This document shows, one piece after another, positions 1 through 6,631 of a DNA stretch of 64,000 nucleotides. The notes under the pieces are model-generated. The model had not been told where the DNA came from. It did no database searches and saw only the letters and a list, made by a program, of their open reading frames with translations. The translations under genes were made by a program, and so were the position numbers. The DNA comes from Bacteroidota bacterium (GTDB lineage Bacteria > Bacteroidota > Bacteroidia > B-17B0 > Aurantibacillaceae), in NCBI GenBank assembly GCA_963169355.1, contig CAUJCR010000002.1, positions 273,357 through 337,356 on the forward strand, in the 5' to 3' direction. Each line of letters starts with the position of its first letter. The stretch's first letter is position 1.

Positions 1-31
1 AGCTATCAGAGAAAATTACTGAGAGCCTAAA

Positions 32-59
32 CAATCGTTCGTTTAAAAACTAACGATTG
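32..59. promoter_or_regulatory. 8-bp inverted repeat upstream of the SCO-like gene
   Basis: CAATCGTT (32-39) and AACGATTG (52-59) are perfect inverted arms with a 12-base loop. They end 21 bases before the ATG at 81. There is no T-run after the hairpin, so it looks more like an operator or leader hairpin than a terminator. The function is unproven and chance is possible in AT-rich DNA. Confidence 0.3.
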
Positions 60-80
60 AACATACATTATTTTGCTACT

Positions 81-740
81 ATGAAAAACAAAAAACTGAT
101 TATACTACTCATTCTTTTATTTCCTGCATGTTTTAAATTAATCTTAGATTTTGCTACTGTTAACTCTAGAAAACTACCTTATTTTGGGCCTAAAAAATTA
201 AATGGTAGCGATACGGTTTATTACCAAGTGGGCTCAGTATTTAAAGAATTATCTAACGACAGCTTAGGATTAAAAACAATTACTCTAGATACAATTAATT
301 TCCCTGTTTATGTGGTTAGTTTTATTAAACAAAGTTATACTAAAGATAATTACAGATTAGCGTCATTAAGCGAATATATTCAATTTAAAAAAGATAAAAT
401 AAAATACATTCCTATTGTTATTGTTTCGCCATGCGATGGAAATAGCGATGTGGCTTGTTTACGAGACCTAGAAAAATTAACCGTTGATAACCCCAACATT
501 CATTCATTATACTGGAATAATAAATCATTTGATAGCCTTAATGTAAGTTACTTTAAAGAAAAACCAACCCATGTAGATTATAGTACCTTTGTGTTAATTG
601 ATAAAAAAAGAAATATACGAGGGTATTATGATGCTAGATATGCCGATGACTTTAAAAGACTTATTGAGGAGTATCAGTACCTAAGAATGAAAGAAGAACA
701 AATACAGATTATGAATAACACTAAAATAGAAAAAAGATAA
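81..740 (+). CDS. Degenerate SCO-like membrane-anchored protein
   Basis: A 219-residue protein with an N-terminal hydrophobic anchor (LIILLILLFPACF). Its layout follows the SCO gene immediately downstream: an LPYFGPKKL segment matches LPILGEKKL, and the C-terminal VLIDKKRNIRGYYD matches ILIDKQKRIRGIYD. Where the neighbour has the copper-binding CxxxC, this protein reads VVSFIKQSY and has no cysteines. It is therefore probably a thioredoxin-fold SCO relative that cannot bind copper in the usual way. The reading frame extends to a TTG at 57, but the ATG at 81 directly precedes the signal-like segment and is preferred. The stop overlaps the next start by one base, so the pair is translationally coupled. 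A role in cytochrome oxidase assembly is inferred from context only. Confidence 0.6.
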   Translation: MKNKKLIILLILLFPACFKLILDFATVNSRKLPYFGPKKLNGSDTVYYQVGSVFKELSNDSLGLKTITLDTINFPVYVVSFIKQSYTKDNYRLASLSEYIQFKKDKIKYIPIVIVSPCDGNSDVACLRDLEKLTVDNPNIHSLYWNNKSFDSLNVSYFKEKPTHVDYSTFVLIDKKRNIRGYYDARYADDFKRLIEEYQYLRMKEEQIQIMNNTKIEKR

Positions 741-1363
741 TGAGAAATTTTGTTGCTGTAATTATCCTAACCGTTTTGGCTGCGTGTACTAACTCAACTA
801 AACAGAAACAAGCTTTATTACCTATTCTTGGCGAAAAAAAACTAGGAGGCGCAAGCGGAAAAGACACTTTATATCACACTATTCAAACTTTTACATTTGT
901 AAATCAATACCACGACACCATTACTGAAAATACCATAGCAAATAAAATTTATGTTGCTGATTTTTTCTTTGCTACTTGCCAAAGTATTTGTCCTAAAATG
1001 AGTTCGCAAATGTCAATTGTTCAATCTGCATTTAAAGATGATAATGATGTGTTGCTGTTGTCGCATACTGTAAATCCAATGCACGACACTGTAGAGGTTT
1101 TAAATGCTTATGCTCAAAGCTATGGCGCAATAAAAAACAAATGGCATTTTTTAACAGGAGCTAAAAAACAAATTTACGATATTGCCTATAAAGATTATTT
1201 AGTAAATGCTTTAGAAGATGATGGTAGTGAAGAAGGATTTTTACACAGTGAATTATTTATTTTGATTGACAAACAAAAGCGTATTCGTGGAATATATGAT
1301 GGCACAGATAGCGTGGCAGTATCAAAATTAATTACTGATATTAAACTATTAAAACAAGAATAA
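740..1363 (+). CDS. SCO1/SenC family copper chaperone lipoprotein
   Basis: A 207-residue protein of the SCO1/SenC/PrrC family, thioredoxin-fold proteins that deliver copper to the CuA site of cytochrome c oxidase or act as thiol reductants. The N-terminus is a lipoprotein signal with the lipobox cysteine at residue 16 (TVLAAC). The diagnostic CxxxC is present as CQSIC at Cys80/Cys84 in FFFATCQSICPKM, and the third copper ligand is probably His169 (GFLHSELF). Length fits the family. It overlaps both neighbours by one base, so the three genes form one transcript. The window begins just upstream, so a cytochrome oxidase operon may precede it; that is not visible here. Confidence 0.88.
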   Translation: MRNFVAVIILTVLAACTNSTKQKQALLPILGEKKLGGASGKDTLYHTIQTFTFVNQYHDTITENTIANKIYVADFFFATCQSICPKMSSQMSIVQSAFKDDNDVLLLSHTVNPMHDTVEVLNAYAQSYGAIKNKWHFLTGAKKQIYDIAYKDYLVNALEDDGSEEGFLHSELFILIDKQKRIRGIYDGTDSVAVSKLITDIKLLKQE

Positions 1364-1773
1364 TGAGGTATATACTTTTTATAACCTGTTTCTTCTTTAA
1401 ACTACAACTTTTCTCCCATTCATCATTTGTTACCATCTCATACATAGATAGTACACATACCGTAATTGAAATTGAACAAGTAGCAGCCGACACATTAAAA
1501 TCATCTTCATCAATCTTTAAATTGTTTCATCATAAAAAACAAAACAATAAACGGATTATTGCGGCTGTTCTTGCCTTCCCATTTCCATTTGGCATGGTGG
1601 GACTTCATCGCATTTTCTTAGGCACCAAACCTTATGTTCCAGTAAGCTATATTGCAAGCTTAGGAGGTGTATTTGGTGTATTACCCTTGATAGATTTTTT
1701 CACCATTATTTTCCATAAGAACTACGAACAATTAGAAAACAATGGGAAAGTGTTTATGTGGATTAAAGATTAA
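1363..1773 (+). CDS. TM2-domain-like small membrane protein
   Basis: A 136-residue protein with a secretion-signal-like N-terminus and a C-terminal half that resembles TM2 domains. A basic stretch (KKQNNKR) leads into AAVLAFPFPFGMVGLHRIFLG, then a second hydrophobic segment (GVFGVLPLIDFFTIIF). The GLHRIFLG motif corresponds to the G-x-HRFYLG motif of TM2 proteins. The function of TM2 proteins is unknown. The ATG overlaps the SCO stop by one base, so it is the last gene of a coupled trio. Assignment as TM2-like is fairly secure; any link to copper handling is context only. Confidence 0.65.
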   Translation: MRYILFITCFFFKLQLFSHSSFVTISYIDSTHTVIEIEQVAADTLKSSSSIFKLFHHKKQNNKRIIAAVLAFPFPFGMVGLHRIFLGTKPYVPVSYIASLGGVFGVLPLIDFFTIIFHKNYEQLENNGKVFMWIKD

Positions 1774-1776
1774 TCT

Positions 1777-1820
1777 TTAACCTAGATTATGCGTTATCAA
1801 TTCTATTAGGAGCTAAAAAC
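1777..1820 (+). repeat. Dispersed repeat, copy 1 (short)
   Basis: This 44-base stretch, starting inside the stop region of the TM2-like gene, matches 63857-63900 at 37 of 44 positions in the same orientation. Shared blocks include AGATTATGC, CAATT and CTAAAA. Only the first part of the longer second copy is present. It lies between the TM2-like gene and the tRNA-His terminator, a typical site for extragenic repeats. Confidence 0.6.
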
Positions 1821-1823
1821 AAA

Positions 1824-1851
1824 AAAATCTTGCCATTTCCGACAAGATTTT
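1824..1851 (-). terminator. Rho-independent terminator after tRNA-His
   Basis: Read on the minus strand, AAAATCTTG and CAAGATTTT form a 9-bp stem around a 10-base loop, followed by a run of T. It begins 7 bases after the tRNA 3' end, so it most likely terminates the tRNA transcript. Confidence 0.75.
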
Positions 1852-1857
1852 ATTTTG

Positions 1858-1931
1858 GGTAAGTAACCGGATTCGAACCGGCGACCCTCAGAACCACAAT
1901 CTGATGCTCTAACCAGCTGAGCTATACCTAC
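1858..1931 (-). tRNA. tRNA-His (GTG)
   Basis: On the minus strand the sequence folds as a cloverleaf. The acceptor GTAGGTA pairs with TACTTAC, the D arm is AGCTCAGCTGGTTAGAGC, the anticodon loop TTGTGGT gives anticodon GTG, and the T arm is CCGGTTCGAATCCGG. The discriminator base is C. The base before the acceptor (1932) is G on the coding strand, fitting the extra G-1:C73 pair specific to tRNA-His. A complete CCA tail is not encoded. Confidence 0.95.
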
Positions 1932-1995
1932 CGTTTTGAGGCGTCAAATGTAACAAAATTTCTATTCCTAGCAAAATTTGAAGAAAAAAGTTGAT

Positions 1996-3234
1996 TTAAT
2001 TTTCTTTATTATTCTTTGCTTCAATCCACTTCGACATATACTTAGTGCCAGATATTGTGTGGTGCAAAAGCATAGAACCTGTAAAATTACAACGGCGATG
2101 TTCCGCTAAATTTGATAATAATGAGTTAATGTTATCCTTCCAAAGATTTGTATGTAATTTCTTGTTAAATACTTGATTAACTATAGCTACACCTTGCTGC
2201 TGAGCCTCCTCCCACACATGCTTTTCTTGATATAACTGAATCGCTTTTTGCGCAAAATCATTAGGATTATTACTAATATATCCATTCCAATTCATGTCGT
2301 TACACATGCCCTCAGCTCCAATATCAGTAGTTACACTTGGGGTGCCATACAACATAGCATCAAGTAATTTTCCTTTTAAACCAGCGCCAAAACGTAGTGG
2401 AGCCAAACACACTCTAGCTTTCATCATTACCTCTTTAGCGTCATTAGCTCTTCCTTTTATTAAAAATCCCTCCTTTTCATTATGTAATTGCATCACTTTT
2501 GGCGACGAATATGCGCCATAAACATGAAGTTCAGCGCCTTTTAATTGCTGTCGAATTAATGGCCAAATAGTTTCTTTTAAGTATAAAACCGAATTCCAAT
2601 TTGGCTCATGTAAAAAATTGCCAATAGTTACAAAATGCTTTCTTTGTTCAAAGTTTGGAAATTGGGCAAGATAATTTGTAGGGAATTCTTCTATCAAGAA
2701 TGGTAAATAAAATAACAACTTAGCATCAACCTTAAATACATCTCTTAAAATTTCCATCTCAGCCTTTGAAATCATAAGAGAACAATCACAACGATAAATA
2801 GAAGCAATTTCTCGTTTAGAAACATCCATTTCTAATAAATCATCTGTTTTAAACTCTCTTTTCTCTTTATGTGCTTGTTGTCGGGCTAAGCGCAAACAGT
2901 GTAAATCAATGGTATCAAGCACTCTTAAACTATTAGGAGAAAACTCTGCAACACGCCAACCATATTGTTCTTCAATCATAAACCGATCAAAAATGACAAC
3001 ATCAGGTTGTAAATTCTTAATAAAGGTATCAAAGCTATTGCTATTTAGTTGTATATTATATTCCGTTATGTTTAATGCCAATAAATTGAAAGAAAAATCA
3101 GATTTAGCAGCAGAACTAGCAAACGAGACTGTCCAATTTAATGATTGAAAAAATTCAATAAGTTGCAATGTTCTACTACCAGCAGCTGAAGAATTTGGCT
3201 CAGGCCACACCGTACCAATAAATAGAACCTGCAT
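1996..3234 (-). CDS. Glycosyltransferase, GT-B fold (family 4-like)
   Basis: A 412-residue protein with a GT-B layout. The N-terminal Rossmann domain starts MQVLFIGTVWPEPNSSAAG, with a glycine/serine-rich acceptor loop. The C-terminal nucleotide-sugar domain contains FVTIGNFLHEPNWNSV, then LAPLRFGAGLKGKLLDAMLYGTPSV and TTDIGAEGM, the region that binds the donor sugar diphosphate in GT4 enzymes. The usual EAMA helix is present as LDAMLYGTP. It has no signal peptide and is predicted cytosolic. It is a single gene, divergent from the aldehyde dehydrogenase relative. The substrate cannot be read from the sequence. Confidence 0.75.
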   Translation of the reverse strand: MQVLFIGTVWPEPNSSAAGSRTLQLIEFFQSLNWTVSFASSAAKSDFSFNLLALNITEYNIQLNSNSFDTFIKNLQPDVVIFDRFMIEEQYGWRVAEFSPNSLRVLDTIDLHCLRLARQQAHKEKREFKTDDLLEMDVSKREIASIYRCDCSLMISKAEMEILRDVFKVDAKLLFYLPFLIEEFPTNYLAQFPNFEQRKHFVTIGNFLHEPNWNSVLYLKETIWPLIRQQLKGAELHVYGAYSSPKVMQLHNEKEGFLIKGRANDAKEVMMKARVCLAPLRFGAGLKGKLLDAMLYGTPSVTTDIGAEGMCNDMNWNGYISNNPNDFAQKAIQLYQEKHVWEEAQQQGVAIVNQVFNKKLHTNLWKDNINSLLSNLAEHRRCNFTGSMLLHHTISGTKYMSKWIEAKNNKEN

Positions 3235-3276
3235 ATTTATTTCTAAAAAGAGTTAAGAAACAAAAATAAACAATCG

Positions 3277-3293
3277 TTGGTATATAATACCAA
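3277..3293. promoter_or_regulatory. Perfect 7-bp palindrome between divergent genes
   Basis: TTGGTAT and ATACCAA flank a 3-base spacer. The site is 43 bases upstream of the glycosyltransferase start and 86 bases before the ALDH-like start. TACTCTTG at 3333-3340 is a 7/8 match to the Bacteroidota -7 box for the plus-strand gene. An operator role is inference. Confidence 0.3.
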
Positions 3294-3378
3294 ATATAAA
3301 TAATTGTTCAAATAGTTTTAATTATATAAATTTACTCTTGTAACTTTAACCCGTTATTATCTAATAAATAGATTAAGC

Positions 3379-4257
3379 ATGGAAAGAGTAGAAGTTCTAA
3401 AAACATATAAAATATTTATTGGTGGACAGTTTCCGCGAACTGAAAGTGGCAGATATTATCCATTAAAATTAAAAAACAACATGACTGTAAATGTAAGTTT
3501 ATCATCTCGTAAAGATTATAGAAATGCAGTTGTTTCTGCACGTTCTGCTTTTTCTTCGTGGAGTACACGACCAGCCTTTAATCGTGGGCAAATTTTATAT
3601 CGTATTGCCGAAATGCTTGAAGGAAGAAAAGAACAGTTTTTAGAAGAATTAAAACAATTAGGATATACTGCCTCTCAAGCAAAAAAGGAATTAGAATTAA
3701 GCATTGATAGAATTGTGTATTACGCTGGCTGGTGCGATAAATACCAACAAATGTATAGCGCCGTAAATCCAGTAGCCAGTTCTCATTTTAACTTTTCGGT
3801 TCCAGAACCTATGGGCGTTGTAGCCATTCTTGCAAATGAGGATACGGCATTAATAGGATTAATCTCGGTACTTGTGCCATGTATTGCAGGTGGAAATACC
3901 TGTGTGGTATTAGCTAGCGAAAGCAAACCTACTTGCGCTGTTACTTTTGCAGAGGTGCTGGCTACTAGCGATGTTCCAGCAGGTGTAGTAAATATTCTAA
4001 CTGGAAATCGAAAAGAATTACATACGCATTTTTCATCTCACATGGATGTAAATGCTATTGTAGATTGCAATAACGAACCAGACTACACTAAAACCATACA
4101 AGAAAACGCCTCGCTAAATGTTAAGCGTGTGTTTAATTGGAATAAACAATGGATGAACGAACAAGAACAAAATCCATATTTTATTACAGAACTTCAAGAA
4201 ATTAAAACCACCTGGCATCCTATTGAAAACATAGGCGTTTCGGGAATAAAGTATTAA
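3379..4257 (+). CDS. Half-length aldehyde dehydrogenase family protein, probably non-catalytic
   Basis: A 292-residue protein that follows the N-terminal NAD-binding part of aldehyde dehydrogenases: KIFIGGQFPRTESGRYYPL near the start, then AVVSARSAFSSWS, then PEPMGVVAILANED and VPCIAGGNTCVVLASE. It ends soon after the ILTGNRKEL region. The catalytic-cysteine motif (GQ-C) and the E-L-GG glutamate of the family are absent, and full enzymes are about 480 residues. The end (TWHPIENIGVSGIKY) looks like a natural terminus, not a frameshift. It may be a regulatory or structural partner of a full-length enzyme elsewhere; that is inference. It converges on ric with a 1-base gap. Confidence 0.7.
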   Translation: MERVEVLKTYKIFIGGQFPRTESGRYYPLKLKNNMTVNVSLSSRKDYRNAVVSARSAFSSWSTRPAFNRGQILYRIAEMLEGRKEQFLEELKQLGYTASQAKKELELSIDRIVYYAGWCDKYQQMYSAVNPVASSHFNFSVPEPMGVVAILANEDTALIGLISVLVPCIAGGNTCVVLASESKPTCAVTFAEVLATSDVPAGVVNILTGNRKELHTHFSSHMDVNAIVDCNNEPDYTKTIQENASLNVKRVFNWNKQWMNEQEQNPYFITELQEIKTTWHPIENIGVSGIKY

Positions 4258-4258
4258 A

Positions 4259-5002
4259 TTAGCTATTGCTACCTTTTTCCAATTCAATACTTTTTGGAAA
4301 TAATATATTATTTTCTAGATGAATGTGTTGATGTAAATCATTCTCAAACTCTTCTAATTTATGATACGCTAACTTATAGGTTGTACAAGCCCCAACTGGA
4401 GCTTTATAATCATTCGAAAGTTCTTTAATGGTTTTAAAAATATTGCCAACAAGTTCGTGCTCATCTTCCATCATCTGAATAGGTGTTTTAATAGTGCCAA
4501 AACTTGTAGTAGCATTTTGATTGGTTGTAGGACTATTAACTAACTCTTTAATATATGGAAACAACACATTTTCTTCTTTAATGATATGAGCGCTCAGTTC
4601 ATTAGCCGCTTGCATAAACAACTCGTTTATCGTTACTAATTCAATATGTTCTTCGCCATGCACTTTGGCTACCTTATTAATATATTCCGTAATTAATGGT
4701 AAGTTTTTTTTAACATACTGGTGATGCGTGTTGATGATATAATCTATTAAAAAATCTAATTTCCACTCATTAAAATTTTGAGCATTAGAGTTAGTGCCCG
4801 AATTATAAATATTTAATTCTGCTATCAGCTCATCAACAGTAACTGTTTTGTTTTTGCAAACTTGGTTTAATGTTTTTTTTCCTCCACAACAAAAATCAAT
4901 GTGGTGTTTCTTAAACACATCCGCTTTTCCTAAGTTTAAAGTTACTATTTCTCCTACAGTGGTATCACCTGTAATTACAATATTCCCCGCGTTCATAATC
5001 AT
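4259..5002 (-). CDS. ric: Iron-sulfur cluster repair di-iron protein (Ric/ScdA/YtfE)
   Basis: A 247-residue protein of the RIC family. These repair Fe-S clusters damaged by nitric oxide and oxidants and have a hemerythrin-like di-iron centre. The N-terminal ScdA domain has TTVGEIVTLNLGKADVFKKHH and the DFCCGG motif with Cys38/Cys39. The C-terminal hemerythrin-like region supplies histidine and carboxylate ligands in THHQYVKKNLP, HIIKEENVLFPYI, MEDEHELVG and HQHIHLENNILFP. The start is ATG 5002, with a second ATG two codons on. It lies 21 bases downstream of the thioredoxin-like gene, probably in one transcript. The nearby NO-reductase-like genes suggest a shared NO-stress theme. Confidence 0.92.
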   Translation of the reverse strand: MIMNAGNIVITGDTTVGEIVTLNLGKADVFKKHHIDFCCGGKKTLNQVCKNKTVTVDELIAELNIYNSGTNSNAQNFNEWKLDFLIDYIINTHHQYVKKNLPLITEYINKVAKVHGEEHIELVTINELFMQAANELSAHIIKEENVLFPYIKELVNSPTTNQNATTSFGTIKTPIQMMEDEHELVGNIFKTIKELSNDYKAPVGACTTYKLAYHKLEEFENDLHQHIHLENNILFPKSIELEKGSNS

Positions 5003-5023
5003 AAAGGATTTAAAAAGTTATTA

Positions 5024-5620
5024 TTAAAAAAATTGTCTTAAAAGTTCGGTAAATTCAATTTGAATACTTTGAGTTTTATCTTTAGCGTACCAAAGATGTA
5101 ATGCTGTTACAAATTCATCATGACTAGCGTTAGGGTTATTTTTCTTATACTCTAGCACCATATCTTGAATGCGCTTTGGTCGAGCGCCCCACACACCTTT
5201 CACTTGCTTATCTTGGATAAAAATTAATTTTGGAACTGCACGCGCGCCATTAGTAAGAAATTTATCCATTATCGTTAAATTTTCATCTCGCAAGATAAGT
5301 TGTAAATTAATGTTTGAATTTTGTTCTGCCATTTTAGCAATAACTGGTATGCATTGTGCACCATCTCCACACCACGATTCTGTAATTAACAACCATGTAA
5401 TTGGTTTATTAATTTCTTTTAAAACATTTACTAATTCAGGATTAAGCACACATTGTTTATCTATTCGTTTCATGCGTTGCGCATTAAGGTGAGTTGCCTC
5501 AATACGCTCAGTAGTTGGTTCGCCCGTACAACTTTTTTGTTCAGCTAAAGTGGTTACTAAATTCTTATAGTCATTATAAGTATATGTTTTTGTTAATTGG
5601 CTCTGTTCAATAGTTTCCAT
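5024..5620 (-). CDS. Thioredoxin-like protein (Thioredoxin_9-like family)
   Basis: A 198-residue cytosolic protein. The region from about residue 70 has a thioredoxin-like core: ITWLLITESWCGDGAQCIPVIAKMAEQ carries cysteines 84 and 90 in a WCGDGAQC arrangement, instead of the classic WCGPC. A later cis-proline segment reads ARAVPKLIFI. This spacing is typical of the Bacteroidota family usually annotated as thioredoxin family protein. It is the first gene of a two-gene minus-strand unit with ric. A disulfide-reductase role supporting Fe-S repair is inference from that pairing. Confidence 0.8.
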   Translation of the reverse strand: METIEQSQLTKTYTYNDYKNLVTTLAEQKSCTGEPTTERIEATHLNAQRMKRIDKQCVLNPELVNVLKEINKPITWLLITESWCGDGAQCIPVIAKMAEQNSNINLQLILRDENLTIMDKFLTNGARAVPKLIFIQDKQVKGVWGARPKRIQDMVLEYKKNNPNASHDEFVTALHLWYAKDKTQSIQIEFTELLRQFF

Positions 5621-5724
5621 AGTAATTTATGTTTACGCAAATATTCATCTAAAATAAATAATTACGAATGACATAAATCATTGATAGGGTGATTTAGAAT
5701 TAATTAACACTCGTTATAATAGAC

Positions 5725-5749
5725 GAAGGCGACCGTGTTGGTCGCCTTC
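5725..5749. terminator. Strong GC-rich hairpin, terminator-like
   Basis: GAAGGCGACC and GGTCGCCTTC form a perfect 10-bp stem with a GTGTT loop, unusual in such AT-rich DNA. It lies between two minus-strand genes, downstream of the fasciclin gene. The T-run is weak on both sides (CTGTTT on plus), so it may be a bidirectional terminator or an extragenic hairpin. Confidence 0.5.
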
Positions 5750-5751
5750 TG

Positions 5752-5876
5752 TTTAATCAAAAAACTTAAACTAAAAAATGAAAAAAGTATAAATTGTTTT
5801 ATGCAAATTGTTTTATTAGACTTTAGCTTGTTGCGGAGCTTACACTAATTAAAACAGCTTGTGTTTTTTGATTAAA
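5752..5876. repeat. 125-bp segment bounded by 14-bp perfect inverted repeats
   Basis: TTTAATCAAAAAAC at 5752-5765 is the exact reverse complement of GTTTTTTGATTAAA at 5863-5876. No gene is visible between them. It may be a small non-autonomous element or a long-stem RNA at the end of the fasciclin transcript. The adjacent GC-rich hairpin starts 27 bases before it. Confidence 0.4.
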
Positions 5877-5880
5877 ATTT

Positions 5881-6453
5881 TTATTTAGGTAATAACACAT
5901 CGTTTATTACATGAATCATTCCGTTAGCAGTAGAAATTGATGCTACAATTTCACTTCCATTAACAAATGTTTTATCACCATCTTTAGTTATTTTTACTTT
6001 TCCTCCATTCACCATCTCATATTCTTGGCCATCTTGCATATAATCTGTTTTTAAAGATCCTACATAAGTATGATATTCTAAAACACTTGTTAAATCAGCT
6101 TTTTTCTCAGGTTTTAATAATCCATCCACAGTGCCAGCAGGTAATTTATCAAAAGCGGCATTTGTTGGAGCAAATACTGTAAAAGGACCTGCGTTACTCA
6201 ACGCATCAACAAGTTCAGCAGCTTTTACAGCTGTAACTAAAGTTGTATGGTCTTTACTTCCTACAGCAACCTGCACAATGTTAGGTGCCGACGTTTCATC
6301 TTTTACGCCTGATTGACCTACGGCAGTAGCTTGGTTAACATTTGCTGATTCGGTTTGAGCATCACTGCTTGTTGCCTCGGGGGATGAACCACATGATAGA
6401 AGGCTTAAACTTCCAATAATCATTAAGGCTTTAAATGTTGTTTTCATATACAT
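5881..6453 (-). CDS. Fasciclin-domain lipoprotein
   Basis: A 190-residue protein with a lipoprotein signal (LMIIGSLSLLSC, lipobox Cys21), a short Ser/Thr/Ala-rich linker, and one FAS1 domain. FAS1 signatures seen are TTLVTAVKAAELVDALSNAG, PFTVFAPTNAAFDKLP, LEYHTYVG and the C-terminal NGMIHVINDVLLP. FAS1 domains mediate adhesion or surface interactions; in Bacteroidota such small lipoproteins are common and of unknown role. Start is ATG 6453 or 6447; the second gives the cleaner signal. It is divergent from the 621-residue gene, and their shared 180-base gap carries the operator-like repeats. Confidence 0.88.
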   Translation of the reverse strand: MYMKTTFKALMIIGSLSLLSCGSSPEATSSDAQTESANVNQATAVGQSGVKDETSAPNIVQVAVGSKDHTTLVTAVKAAELVDALSNAGPFTVFAPTNAAFDKLPAGTVDGLLKPEKKADLTSVLEYHTYVGSLKTDYMQDGQEYEMVNGGKVKITKDGDKTFVNGSEIVASISTANGMIHVINDVLLPK

Positions 6454-6567
6454 AGTTTTTATTGATACAAAGTTAAGAGGCTTAATACTTTTATTTTATG
6501 ATTCAACTCAACTCGATATGATGTTTAATGTCAGCTAAAATTACGAATAAGAAACAAGCTTTTTTAC

Positions 6568-6623
6568 ATGATTAAGGTCATAAATGAAATTAGAATTTTA
6601 AATCGGATATTTATGTCCTTAAT
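6568..6623 (+). promoter_or_regulatory. FNR/Crp-like palindrome and inverted repeat before the lyase/NOR-like operon
   Basis: ATGATTAAGGTCAT at 6568-6581 has Crp/Fnr-type symmetry and matches the site at 30103-30116 at 11 of 14 positions (core GA-TAAGGTCA). A larger inverted repeat overlaps it: ATTAAGGTCATAAAT (6571-6585) and ATTTATGTCCTTAAT (6609-6623), 14 of 15 matching. TATTTATG at 6608-6615 is a 7/8 match to the Bacteroidota -7 box. The regulator is not in the window. Confidence 0.5.
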
Positions 6624-6631
6624 TAGAGAGT

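Noticed and set aside
2294..3148. Plus-strand open frames inside the glycosyltransferase gene
   Set aside because: They are antisense shadows of a gene with strong family motifs; the encoded peptides have no domain or start context.
3379..4257. Half ALDH considered as a frameshifted pseudogene
   Set aside because: No ALDH-like catalytic sequence follows; the ric gene begins 1 base after on the other strand and the terminus looks natural.
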